Shown here piece by piece: positions 11,078 through 21,814 of a stretch of 64,000 nt of DNA. The notes under the pieces are model-generated. The model searched no databases. It saw only the letters and a program-made list of their open reading frames with translations, and was not told where the DNA came from. The DNA comes from Pseudopyrenochaeta lycopersici (Eukaryota > Ascomycota > Dothideomycetes > Pleosporales > Pseudopyrenochaetaceae): contig NHZP01000004.1 in NCBI GenBank assembly GCA_003313425.1, positions 1,922,001 through 1,986,000 on the forward strand, read 5' to 3'. A program made the translations under genes and the position numbers. Every line of letters begins with the position of its first letter. Position 1 is the first letter of the stretch.

Positions 11078-13396
11078 TTATATGAGCTCAAAGAACTCTT
11101 CAGGTATATGTTGTAGAGCTCCTGATGATAGCTCTTTGCCTTTCATATACTTGTCGTCATGGAACACACATTTCCCAACTACCGAGTATTTGGTGTTACC
11201 ATGATTGCATGTTGTGTCTTCGCGAAGGAGCAAAGGCATCCGCCCGCCGTACAATATCACGATCTTGTCTCCAACTTTGGCACTCTTCGTGGTGAGCACA
11301 AATTCTCCGTCTGTTGTCAGGTAGATACGCGTGTTCTCTCTTGAGGGAGGCCCAGCTGTGAATGGTTTTGGCTTCGGAAGTCCCTCAAGGAACCGGGACC
11401 GGTTAAGACTACCAGTGATTGAACTTGAAGGCCACACGGTCCTAGGGTGCACTCTAGATGATCTAGAAAATTTTCTACCGAATGTAGCAATAGCTTCTTG
11501 TTGTTGTGCGTCGATGTTCCTCGTTTTAGGCGGCAGCGACTTATGATGTGCTCTCAGATAAGCACTTAGCGTGTTCAAATCTTTCCAAGCGCGAAGTGGC
11601 GCAGACATAATCTCCCAGATGCTCGTGACATATATGCCTTTAAGCGAGATGGACCCACGTGCCTCATTTTGTCGAAGGCAAGCTAATCGGCCTCCAGACG
11701 CGTTGTATGCCTTGCGCAATTGAATTGACGATTCGTCGTAATAGTCAACTGTATCTTCATAGAAAATGTCGGTTGCCCATGTAGGTAATCCAGGGATTAA
11801 TGATTTCCTTACTGCTTCATTGTTGATTGCGTCGATCAAGTAATCGAGAGGCTGCTGCGGGTTGATTTGTGGAAGTTCTGAATTTGTGAAATCTTTTCGT
11901 CGCAAAGCGCTGCTAACATTAGAAGTTTCGCTTTGTGACCCATTAGAGATCCCATCATCGCCTTGATCACTAAGAGATGTGCTATCATATTGGTCTGAAT
12001 CATAGACCGTTCCGTCGTCGCTGAGGTTATCATGTTCGCTATAGTTATCGGCGGGTTCATCGTAGCTACTACATGATACCCAGTCGTCTTCCGTCATATT
12101 CTTGGCATCGTATGGAGCATAGAGAAGCAGCTGACTACTCTCAGTATCGGGCCGAGAGACCATATCGCACGCTCTCGCCAACTGCCAACGTCTAAAGTTA
12201 CTCAGAACTATGGGCAACGGCTTGGTGTAATCGGGCTTCAGTAAAGCATCAGTTTTGAATACAAGTCGTGTGTCCTCAGCCAGCTGAAGCAGTGCGTACA
12301 ACTTGTCTCTAGGCTCGCTCGAGGTAAATTCGGCGGTTTTGGAAAGGTATTCTTCTAGTGTATGACCCAGAGCTATTTTCCCCACCCGAGGGGTCGTGAG
12401 GTCTTGCCAAACTCTGATGAAAAATTCGGTATTCCTGTAGGACTGATCGAGACCAGAGACCATGATCCGTGTCAGGTATAATAGTTCAGCCCACCCTATT
12501 CTGAGTTGCCCTATGCATACAGTGACCAATTTCGTACCTTCATCCGTGATCGGGGCTAAAACAATCTCTTGAAGGACCCAGATCCGACGGAACCAAGGGC
12601 GAGAGAGACATTGGTCAATACTGTAACGAAGAATTTTTATTAAATCGGAATGTTCCATCATCCACTTTGAGCCTTGATGGGTGTGGTGCAACGCGAATGG
12701 TGAGGCATCGAGGATAAGTTGACCCATTCTAGCACCCCCGAGAATAGACCAAGAATGCTTAAACATCGAATCTTCGGTGCAAGTAGTCCATCCACTCTTT
12801 TGGACAATGTCGTGGAGCCCGACTACCACTTTGCTAAACAGGTCTTCATTTCCAAGCCAGACAAGTACCTCGGACGACGAGCTGTAAATTGAGCCCATTG
12901 AGCCTACTTGATGTGTCTTTTCCAAGGGATCACCTTGTGCAATACATATAGCATCAACCCACAGTATACGATGCTTGCTGGGAAGTCGAAATGCCCGTAA
13001 AAGCGCTTCTAGATTTCGTGTTACTTTGTATTGCTGGACTTTGTAGGCATTCCGGGGGCTTCGTTCTGTCGCTGTCTTTCTTTTCGCGCAACGGAGCGTA
13101 ATATTGACTGTTTCACTGATCTCGCCCCAGCAGTAAGAAACTGCTTCATAGGAAATCCTTCTTGATCCTCGCTGTCCCCCACGTAATCTGGTGTAGCCGA
13201 GGAAGCAGGAGAGCGTATCATTGTCCAATCCTGGATCTATCGCAATATAACGGATCTCTTTCATCCTTGTATTGAGCGGCAGATAAGCCCGGGTATCGTT
13301 CTCGACGCCACGAAAAGGAAGATAGCTCTTATGGGACGTAGTCTTTACGTCGGGTTTGACCTCGCTGACATCTGAGGAGTCCTGAACATGCTCCAT
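11078..13396 (-). CDS. heterokaryon incompatibility (HET) domain protein
   Basis: Single-exon protein of 772 aa. The three HET blocks are clear: YEAVSYCWG at about 83-91, ILWVDAICIAQ at about 144-154 followed by a QVGSMGSIYSSSSEVLVWLG segment, and WFRRIWVLQE at about 267-276. The HET domain of filamentous ascomycetes triggers regulated cell death on non-self recognition; it is usually fused to or controlled by other domains. Here the rest (about 300-772) holds an acidic low-complexity stretch (NLSDDGTVYDSDQYDS) and a C-terminal region with ILYGGRMPLLLR, matching the short beta-rich tail common in stand-alone HET proteins. The allele specificity cannot be inferred. The reading frame is intact. 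Confidence 0.93.
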   Translation of the reverse strand: MEHVQDSSDVSEVKPDVKTTSHKSYLPFRGVENDTRAYLPLNTRMKEIRYIAIDPGLDNDTLSCFLGYTRLRGGQRGSRRISYEAVSYCWGEISETVNITLRCAKRKTATERSPRNAYKVQQYKVTRNLEALLRAFRLPSKHRILWVDAICIAQGDPLEKTHQVGSMGSIYSSSSEVLVWLGNEDLFSKVVVGLHDIVQKSGWTTCTEDSMFKHSWSILGGARMGQLILDASPFALHHTHQGSKWMMEHSDLIKILRYSIDQCLSRPWFRRIWVLQEIVLAPITDEGTKLVTVCIGQLRIGWAELLYLTRIMVSGLDQSYRNTEFFIRVWQDLTTPRVGKIALGHTLEEYLSKTAEFTSSEPRDKLYALLQLAEDTRLVFKTDALLKPDYTKPLPIVLSNFRRWQLARACDMVSRPDTESSQLLLYAPYDAKNMTEDDWVSCSSYDEPADNYSEHDNLSDDGTVYDSDQYDSTSLSDQGDDGISNGSQSETSNVSSALRRKDFTNSELPQINPQQPLDYLIDAINNEAVRKSLIPGLPTWATDIFYEDTVDYYDESSIQLRKAYNASGGRLACLRQNEARGSISLKGIYVTSIWEIMSAPLRAWKDLNTLSAYLRAHHKSLPPKTRNIDAQQQEAIATFGRKFSRSSRVHPRTVWPSSSITGSLNRSRFLEGLPKPKPFTAGPPSRENTRIYLTTDGEFVLTTKSAKVGDKIVILYGGRMPLLLREDTTCNHGNTKYSVVGKCVFHDDKYMKGKELSSGALQHIPEEFFELI

Positions 13397-14026
13397 GAGT
13401 TTTCTTCACGCCTTTCAAGGACTGCTTGACATGAAACGGGATTCTCAACCATATTGAGTACTTTCATGTTTAGAATTATGCGTTTCTTGATGTCAATAAG
13501 CAATAGCGTAGGCTGAATGGCGGCTTAGGCTTTGGTAGAGCTACGTGATTGGTTGCTGGGCGGTGCTTCGCCTTCCGCGTGCTGTTGCTCAGCCACAGCG
13601 AGGAAGCCTGGGCACTCATGCATACTTTCGGGCGATGGGGCACTTGTAGCATCTTCTTCTTCGAGTCCAGTCACATCATACATTTTGCTGCGCATAAGCG
13701 ACCAGAATCGATGGTATCTTGGCGCTGTTGTTAGCCCTTCCGGAACGCAACGGTGATTGGCGAAAGAGTGTACTGTAAAGATAGTATGACAACAATTTAG
13801 ACCAATCGCGTTTGTACTTAGACTCTGCCAGACAGAAGATCGCGGTTGTTGTTAAGTTCTAGTACTGATGAGATAAAATCCTTGCTGAAATTCATTCTAG
13901 ATTAGATACGCCAGTTGTGGATCAAGAAACTTCAGTTCATCCGGGGGTCCATGTCCTTACATGTATATGCGTACGTTGTGAAAATATCGACAGCAACATC
14001 ATCCCGTTGATGCTGCGAGTTGAAAT
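13397..14026. other. intergenic, no gene recognised
   Basis: Promoter side of the HET gene and 3' side of the next minus-strand gene. Short frames near 13532-13756 lack any recognisable protein character. Confidence 0.45.
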
Positions 14027-14617
14027 TTATCTTTTCATTTTCTTTGCACTGGTAGGCTGATGAGGTCCTACCTGGCACCCTTCCTCAGTACTTACCTCGT
14101 CACAACAACCCCATATGAAGCCCTCGGGATATTCTTTACGACAAAAGTCCGAGTCGATAGTTCCATGTACTCTCTCATCATGATCCGCCCAGAAATCACC
14201 ATCATAGTCTGGTTCGAGTTCACCTGGCGCACAAAACTTTACTACCCTGAACAAGCAGTAGAAGAGCGTGTAAAAAAAAAAGATATACATACCGTCATGC
14301 CACTTGCATGCATCCTTTGAGTTTTCTAGAACATCATACTCCTCCTCGCATTGCTCGCAGACTTCATAGCGTTGGCTGGGAAATTGTCGCTTTCCTTTTG
14401 TTTTCAGATGTTTGTCAGAGTTCCCAGAGTTCGCATTCATCGTGTTTCCTTTAACTAGGAGCATTGCTTGGGCTAATTTCTTCGCGTCTGGAGAGGCATT
14501 GCAAATATCGCGTAGCACTGTCTGCAAGCGATGCACTGTGGCAGAGTTGATGGCTTCGACAAGTTGCGCGTCAGATTTCCCGTCCTCAGCGGTAGGGACA
14601 TTTTTGGTGCGCGGCAT
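14027..14617 (-). CDS. small Cys/His-rich conserved fungal protein
   Basis: About 173 aa from exons 14617-14293 and 14223-14027. The 69-bp intron (GTATGT..GCCAG) removes an unlikely Phe-rich insert and joins KWHDG to ELEPDYDGDFWADHD. A helical N-terminal half is followed by CEQCEEEYDV..N..DACKWHDG, a CXXC...C...H arrangement that could bind zinc, and then the conserved block DFCRKEYPEGFIWGCCDE..TEEGCQVGPH. The last residues are basic (SAKKMKR). I recall this C-terminal block as widespread in ascomycete hypothetical proteins, with no known role. No signal peptide or membrane span. Confidence 0.75.
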   Translation of the reverse strand: MPRTKNVPTAEDGKSDAQLVEAINSATVHRLQTVLRDICNASPDAKKLAQAMLLVKGNTMNANSGNSDKHLKTKGKRQFPSQRYEVCEQCEEEYDVLENSKDACKWHDGMYIFFFYTLFYCLFRVVKFCAPGELEPDYDGDFWADHDERVHGTIDSDFCRKEYPEGFIWGCCDEVSTEEGCQVGPHQPTSAKKMKR

Positions 14618-16206
14618 TTTATTAGTCGCGGAGGAAGTGTTCCTGCTCGATGCTGGAACGAGGACAGATTTGGAACCGTCGTTGCTGAAGTTGGACTCGG
14701 ATTGTCCTGTTCCACAGCATCAATTGACCTAGAATATACCGGCAGAAATGCAGATGCGGAATGGAGAAGCGAAGGAGAGCGAAGGCAAGAGGAAGTCGCG
14801 AAAGAAGACGCGCATGCCCCGAGACTCCCGGTATTGACACAATTCCTTGGCGCCCCCGCGTTATTCTTGCGACGCGTTCAAATCCTCGCCAAATATCGCG
14901 TTAATCTCAACAGTTTAGCAAGTTTCTATAACTTTCTACTTACTAGAACCTATTTATAGTCTAGGGATCGAATGCTTGTTATACTAAAAGTTATACTATA
15001 ACTTGTCTTATATCAAAAATTCAGTGGAGAGGCGTAGATAGGCAGATTTACAAGTTTGTTTTGGTCCGCATCTGGGCGCGTCGCAGGCAATTACGCGACA
15101 GCGCTAAGGAATCCCCCGATTTTTGCTTCCGATAGGTCTAGAGCTTAGCTTTGTAGGCTGGCCTCTTGCGTAGCACTCCAATCCACCCTTCTGACACCTG
15201 TCTGTCCGTTACCCTTGCGACAGCGCGCCATCAAGATCATTATCTTTGCAATTACTCATTGATTGATGATGGAGGGGCTCGCTACGCGCCAACAGGCAGG
15301 CGCCCTAAGAACATTGCTCACGTACCATAAACCCTCCACTGAGACTAAACTAGCCTACAGTTGGGGCGGATTGAGACTAGTGTATTGCACAATAGCAGTA
15401 AGGATGGATCGCAAACCTCGAACCAGCTTCAAGCGAAGGAATCAAACGAACACACCGCCAAAGTGACTGATGCCAATTCCTCTGCTGAAGGCAGTCGCAC
15501 AAATTGGACGAGGCAGCTTCGGGACTTCCTTGCAACTCTGAAGGCGCCAGCAAATGGAAAGTATTTCCAAGCCCTTAGGTAAAAGACGGGTGTTGAGGAT
15601 TCTATTCTTCTTGCCAACAACACCTGATTTGCCCACTGGGATTGAGATGTATGATAGGAAGCCTTTATAGCCAGAGTTAATCAAGGCTTATCTCGACCGA
15701 CAACCTTGGAGTCGAGCGACGGAAGACCTCTTCCGTGATCTTGATGGGAGGTCGGTTCCGCAGGAGTAAGTACCTAGGTTTATAATCTACAGATGCGGTG
15801 TGCCTCATGTATTGACTTCCTGACTCAACCACTAGGCCCTGACTGCATCCACCGCCGGGAGTGGTCGAGAATTGGGGCAGCAAGAACGATCGCGATGAAG
15901 AAAGGAGGAGATGACATGAAGGGAGGAAGCAATTGGAGAAGAATTCAGTGCCGAGGAAGCCAGGCCAGTCTGTGGGAGCGCGCAAAGCGATTATAATTCT
16001 GCTTACGTGGGAGAACTATCTTCCCTACTCCTTATTGCAACATTGTTCCGCGCTAGAATTCTGAACAATTCAAGATCAACGAAGCAACCAGCGAGTTGAA
16101 CATAGTGCAGGTAAACCGTTATGCGACTAGATATTAGTAATTAAGAAAAAGAAATGCACCGAAAACAGACGTTGCGACGAGAGACGCAGTGAAATAAGAC
16201 CCAGGT

Positions 16207-16209
<3 letters not shown>

Positions 16210-16249
<40 letters not shown>
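16210..16249. repeat. (AC)n microsatellite
   Basis: About 20 uninterrupted AC dinucleotides in non-coding DNA. Likely length-polymorphic between isolates. Confidence 0.97.
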
Positions 16250-16252
<3 letters not shown>

Positions 16253-17806
16253 CCTTTAAACCTCAAGTTTACGATACATGCACCACTACTCACCTGCACC
16301 AATGTATCACCAGACAACAACTTACATGAGAGACGCAGTAAAAGTGTAACTAACTCAAAAATTAAGACGCAGCGCTACGGTTAATACAAAAAGCAAAGAG
16401 CAAATCCAACAGGTGTCCCACCAATCACGCCTTGTTGTCTATTGATATAATTACCCCAAATACAAGTGCTAGCTCCAAGATCAAATGATGGTAAAGACAC
16501 CAAAAGAATTTTTGGTAGGGGGGAACTTGACCGAGAACTCATTAAGCAGTCTAGAAATCAGTATCGTTGCCAAGACAACAGTTTTGATTAACTGACCAAC
16601 TAAAAATCGAAGGGATGGTGGAGATTCTCCTCCATCAGACTGGGCCCAAGGAGTTGGCATTTTACCGAACGACTGCTTTATACCGGTGAACCGTCCGCAC
16701 CATATGCTTCTCCTTCATTGATTCCTGCACGATTAACGCGAGCTATACATGCCAAGGCTCCCACGCAAATTTAGAGGTTGACTGGGGCGACCATTGACTG
16801 AGAACTCTCGGTCTGAAGCATGCTTCACACTCGTTTGATCCAAACGGTCCGCACACCTAGTAGGCAGTATGCGTAGTATAGTGTTAGCGCTTGACATCCC
16901 GCTAACCCGGTTGTTCCTGGTCCAGAGCCTTCGGCCCTTGGCAAACTGTGGACGGGTCCGGCGGCAGCCACCCGGACCAACCATCCGGTACCGTCCAAGA
17001 ACTTGCGGGATACCGGATGAAAATGCGCCTAGGGTGGCCATAGCCTTCCCGTTGACATTCAATACGGAGATTCGAAGTGCGGCCACCGCGTGTAAAAAAG
17101 AAAAAAAAACGCGTTTGCCCGCGGAACGACGCCATTGCTTGGGGAACATGGTGAGTGACACAGATGTGGGAAATCATGCAGAGCCAATATAATCGTAAGG
17201 CAGGAGTGATGTTGGGACAATTTGGATAGGAATGTTTGGCATTGCCAAAACGTACTCTCATCAAATAACAACGCTGCTTTCAAGGTTTACCCCAGGGACT
17301 ACAAGGTGATAAATCTGACCTGCGTAATGATGATAACTGAATAATGAACGTCAAATGGAGAAGAGGGTATGCGAGAGTTCTATTTCCATGCATGAAAAAG
17401 GCAACGCGTGCCGGAAGACGAATAGATGGTACCAAGATGACCATTTCCTCGGCAATCTCTAACTAACGGGACAAGAAAAATAAGTTTACAAACTAGTTAA
17501 AGATCAAGAAGGATCTCCCTATAATGTTGAGCCCTGTCTATCCTTAGTCTAGCAAGCGTTCCTCACCGCGAGTTGCTATGGAAAAACGGCTTTGCGAAGG
17601 ATGGCCTACTGAGCTGTTGCCTTACACCCCCTAGTCTGAGAAGAGACAAGCGCAGGCAAAAACATGAGTAGTAGGCGGAATTTCCTCTGTTCTTGTATAA
17701 ACAGGTCTCCACATTACTTGCTGTGGCTTGCAGTTGTACGCAGGTCCTTGCAGGGATGCGTGAGAGCACCTTCTTCAATGGGCGAGTCCTCACGAACACC
17801 ACAATC

Positions 17807-17813
17807 TATAAAA
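17807..17813 (+). promoter_or_regulatory. TATA box of the secreted protein gene
   Basis: TATAAAA 71 bp before the ATG at 17884, the expected spacing for a strongly regulated fungal promoter. Confidence 0.5.
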
Positions 17814-17883
17814 CCTTAATCTCAGTCCTCTTTTCGCACTCACTTCTTCAGAAGACCCAGAAACTTAGAATCATTAGATCAAG

Positions 17884-18699
17884 ATGGGAATAACTCGACG
17901 CATCCTAGTTGTAGCCAGCGTGCTGGCCCTATCGTTCCAGCCTGCCCTAGCTATGCCGGAACCAACGCCAGCTCCAGAGCTTGTCAATTTGGACAAGCGC
18001 GCCTGCTCAGCAGATAATTGCCTGCGCGCTATTCGACGCAATGTCTTGTCGGCCATACCCTTCTGCTCGACGTACACAACTGAACCGACTGCAACCATCC
18101 CCACATGGGCAGCTAATTGCGCAAACAATCCGACGAGGGTCACTAGCGCGTGCAACTGTCTTGCGGTATGACCCACCGATTGACAACATCTTCCTGTTGA
18201 GATGGACTGCTAATACGATCATGATCTTGGCAGACGGCACCTTTGACCCAGGTCTATGGGCCAACCGACAACACCAACTACACCATCTGGGAGCAAGCCG
18301 AAAACATTAGAAGCAGACCTGAGTCATGGGAAGAGTCCCTATTTCAATGCACTGCCATGTGTGAAGGTAAGGGAATTCCTCTTTTTGCTTCTCTATCCCG
18401 TCTTTCCCTACCTTCGCACGCCATATCATGACCGAGCCCATGCATGATCGCTGTCGCTAATAAATATTCTGCGCAGGCTCTGGATCCCGATGCCAGTCCT
18501 TTTCTCTCGCTATTATGCCAAGATCATTCAACGGTGACCCCGGAGGCTCGACTCTGTGCTACTTGTAAGTGCAGTCCACATCGACCCATCTTGTGAAAGC
18601 AATTGGACTAACAGTCAAAGTTACTCTACTCTATTCCAGCCAGAACGAGTGCAGGGTGCAACGAACTGGACAAGGAATGTAGTGTACGAGCGGGTGTAA
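17884..18699 (+). CDS. Kex2-processed cysteine-rich secreted protein
   Basis: About 195 aa from exons 17884-18165, 18234-18366, 18477-18564 and 18615-18699; all introns are GT..AG and keep frame. A signal peptide (residues 1-23, ending ALA) is followed by a short proline-rich propeptide ending in LDKR, a Kex2-type site, so the mature protein would begin ACSADNC. The N-terminal mature half has several cysteines (ADNCLRAIRR, PFCSTY, ANCANN, SACNCLA), a pattern I recognise from dothideomycete secreted proteins. The C-terminal half (FQCTAMCEGSGSRCQSF...LCYF) resembles a PAN/apple-like module. Secreted, possibly a candidate effector or surface protein; no activity can be assigned. TATA box at 17807. 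The flanks are unusually gene-poor. Confidence 0.82.
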
Positions 18700-19933
18700 A
18701 ATACGAATATCACGAATTATGGAACATGTATGATGGGGTTGAAAATCGCCTGAAAGCTTATCACAACTTTAAATGGACCAAAACGACGTTGATAGGGCTC
18801 TTGTCAAGGCTATATCTAAACAGCTTTTATCACGTACCGCTTGCGGCTTGTCTTATGCATTTCGTAAAACAGCCCTATTTTGTCAGTCGTCATCGTTGCT
18901 CACCATGTCCACATTAACTCTGCTCCCACCTGAATCTTTCTCAGCTGAAACCCAAGTTCATGGTGGTGCAAACTCGATCAATTCCTGGTTTCTTTAAACC
19001 AAAAATTAGAGAGTGCAAAACTGGCCCGAATCCGTGGACAGTACGTGTTTCAGCATTCTTCGATCATATTTTCAGTCGCCTCTAGCTAACTAGCGGCATC
19101 TGTGAGACCTGTACCGCAGGGCCAACAGTTTCTTGGCATCTTCTTGAGCTTAGCCCTTCAAGTATATAAATAGATTGCTTGTAAAGCTTTAGTCTCCACA
19201 AGAATCAGCTCTGCGAACGCCTATATTAGGAACAGTAAAGGCATTAATATGCTGAGTTTCAAAGAGCATGCTGATGGGGATGCTAATACACTCGGACACA
19301 AGTTTCTGCAAGTCTGTCTTACTAAGTGAGTCACGTTTCCTGTTAAAGACTATTGTTGCGAACAAAGCAATTATGTTCTGCAGTGTCTATCCTCCAGTAA
19401 AGTAAATCCTGCTCGAAAGCTCTTCTTAAATAGTACATTATCCAGGTATGCGTAACATATGTTAGCTGCTTGATACTAGACATACATAGAGTTAGTCGCT
19501 TCAAGATCTCTTCGCTACTAGATTTATGCACGTCGCACTCTCGCTGACCACTTTTAAACTATTGAGCTTATGGTCTTGGTTGCGATTTTGCTCTTTCATC
19601 TTGTTATGAGGAACGCATCCGTTGGCCGTTAGGTAGTGATCATAATGACTGCAGGCATATCTGGGTTCATTCACCCTGCATTCCAGACTAGTCAACTTCG
19701 TGGTCTAGTTTTGAGCCATATGCTACCCGAGAAAGACCAGAGACGCTCATGAGCCAATATTGCATAGGCAGATAGGACAATGCGCTAGGTAACATTAGCG
19801 CGGCGAGGAGACTCATCCCCAAATCAGTAAATTTCAGCTGGATTTCTAGTCAAACTCTTCTTTCGATGAGAGTTCCTGAAAGTGGTTCAATGATTTACAT
19901 CGTATTTATTGGTGGTCGGCGGTCAATGAAGCG

Positions 19934-19955
19934 TCCTTCCTTCCTTCCTTCCTTT
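19934..19955. repeat. (CCTT)n simple repeat
   Basis: About five tandem CCTT tetranucleotides in non-coding DNA. Confidence 0.85.
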
Positions 19956-20174
19956 TTCTTGCTATACCATTGACTTTATGTCTAGCTAGCCTTATCAAAT
20001 AGCTATCGTAGTCGATAGCTGGCCTCTTTCGTAGAAGGTAGCTATTGAATCAAGTAGGCAAACTGATTGTGATCCAAACAGCAGAGGTACAATAGGCAGA
20101 CCGTATCTTGACTCCGGTCAGTAAAACTAATAACAGCTGCTGGTCCAAGCATATGGTCGCCGTTGGGAAGCGAC

Positions 20175-20246
20175 TGCCGTTCTAAAAGTAATTGCCGGTT
20201 CTCAGGAAATTGCCGGTTGTCAGTGAACTGCCGTGCCCGTGCGTTG
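20175..20246. repeat. 18-bp imperfect tandem repeat, four units
   Basis: TGCCG recurs at 20175, 20193, 20211 and 20229, exactly 18 bp apart. The two middle units are the most alike (TGCCGGTTCTCAGGAAAT and TGCCGGTTGTCAGTGAAC), while the outer ones have diverged. It lies about 410 bp upstream of the DUF1996 gene start. Confidence 0.8.
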
Positions 20247-20654
20247 AATTAATATAATTTCTGAAGATTCGGTCACCTGGCTCCCATACTCGCTACGATC
20301 AAGCCTCTCATTGAGCAGCTTAAGGCAGATAAGAAGCCTAGGCGAAGCACACCAATAACTTGCTATAAAAACAGAAAATTGACCTTTGGATTGCAGATAT
20401 TGGATTGGAGCTGATTCGGAGAAGACTGTGTCTATCATCGTCGGTCTCTTCGCTCCTTGGCTACGGAATGTCAAGGGAATGAACTGTTCCATATGGTATC
20501 GATAGACGTATGTGGTATAGATTAGCTGATCCCAGGAACTCAGATCCAATTCATAAGGGCTGAAAAGAAACGGCATCGCATGGTTCTGCTCCGCGAAAAC
20601 CCACAACCCCAACTTCGCTCTGCTAGTCCTGCCGAATTCGCGTATACCGCTAAG

Positions 20655-21814
20655 ATGAAGTCACTTCCTACAGCCCTCGCTCTCATCACCTCGGTTCAGG
20701 CTGGGCTTCGCTTCCCATGCTCAACGTTGACCTTCCAGCGTCTTGACCCCGCTGGTCAGCCAGGCGCTTTTCCGTCCTCTCATGTTCATCACATCGTCGG
20801 TGGAAACGCCTTCAACGCGACCATGAATGGTGACGTTGGAGAGAGGGCTACCTGCACTACCTGCCAAATGTCCGAAGATTTTTCGAATTACTGGACTGCG
20901 ACATTGTACTTCAAACATCCTAGCAATGGCTCCTACCACCGAGTGCCACCTCTACCTGTTCAGCCTCTCTTGGGAGGATCAAATGGTGCTCAAGGTGGAC
21001 TGACAGTCTACTACACCCAGTTCGACTTGAGCAGGGACAACCTGAACCAGAATCCTGTGAAGGCTTTCCCACCAGTAAGCCCACTAATATCGAGACTGCC
21101 TACTGGGATTCTCACATCTAATAGGGCTTCCGCATGACAGTAGGCAACCCAGCTTCAACCACGAAAAATCACGCCGGTCTCAGCTATCAATGCATGACGG
21201 GAAGCAACAGAGGTACAATCACGAACACAATGCCAACCAAGCCATGCACAGGTGGTATATTCACCACCCACCACTTCCCTCCGTTTGTAGCCTGCTTGCC
21301 CCCAAACCAAAACACATACTGACAATACTTAGATGCTGGGACGGGAAAAATCTTGATAGTCCGGATCACCAGTCTCACATGTACAACACAGTGAACTCAG
21401 AGGGCTTTACTAATGCGCCGAAATGCCCGGCTTCTCATCCAGTTCGTGTCCCACAAGTGACCTTTGAGACTGTATGGGATACGACAAAGTTCAACAGCAT
21501 GTGGCCTTCGGGCGCTCCGAATCCATTTGTGTGGAGCTTTGAAGGAAGTTCCACCGGGTATGGAACTCACGCTGATTACATGTTCGGATGGAAGGGCGAT
21601 TCCCTGCAAAAGGCTATGGATAAGTCAGAGTGCTTCTACGACGGCTGTGGCTCAATCAAAAAGCAGCAAATGGCTGTCGCGAATCAGTGCACTGTCAAGG
21701 ACTTTGTCGGCGAGGCAACTGAAGGATGTACGTTCCGAGAAATTCTAGCATTGTTATTGCTCCTACTGACGTACAACAGGGCTCAAAGATCTGCCAGGTA
21801 TGGCGATGGCATAA
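20655..21814 (+). CDS. DUF1996 secreted protein
   Basis: About 335 aa from exons 20655-21074, 21125-21282, 21333-21727 and 21780-21814; introns are 50-52 bp and keep frame. The protein starts with a signal peptide (MKSLPTALALITSVQAG), then RFPCSTLTFQRLDP with the domain's typical HHIVGGNAFN block, CTTCQMSEDFSNYW, GGLTVYYTQ, GFRMTVGNP, an HHFPPCWDGKNLDSPDHQSHM core (conserved W and H/D residues), and a FVWSFEGSSTGYGTHADYMFGW segment. It ends shortly after EGWLKDLPG. DUF1996 proteins are secreted fungal proteins often found with WSC domains; no WSC domain is present here. Enzymatic role unknown. I start at the ATG at 20655 because the frame upstream is hydrophilic and would bury the signal peptide. 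Confidence 0.9.

Larger units (their letters stand above)
14618..17883. other. 3.3-kb gene-poor stretch
   Basis: No gene recognised. It contains a short AT-rich zone at about 14890-15025 (possible repeat relic), a CA microsatellite at 16210-16249, and scattered short frames in 16730-17280 that overlap on both strands without domain character. The last 80 bp carry the promoter of the secreted protein at 17884. Confidence 0.45.
18700..20654. other. gene-poor flank with simple repeats
   Basis: No coding region recognised. It holds a (CCTT)n tract near 19934-19955 and an 18-bp tandem repeat at 20175-20246, described separately. Many short frames, none with homology I recognise. Confidence 0.5.

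Noticed and set aside
14204..14216. tRNA B-box-like GGTTCGAGTT
   Set aside because: Lies inside a coding exon of the minus-strand Cys/His-rich protein, with no matching A-box or cloverleaf.
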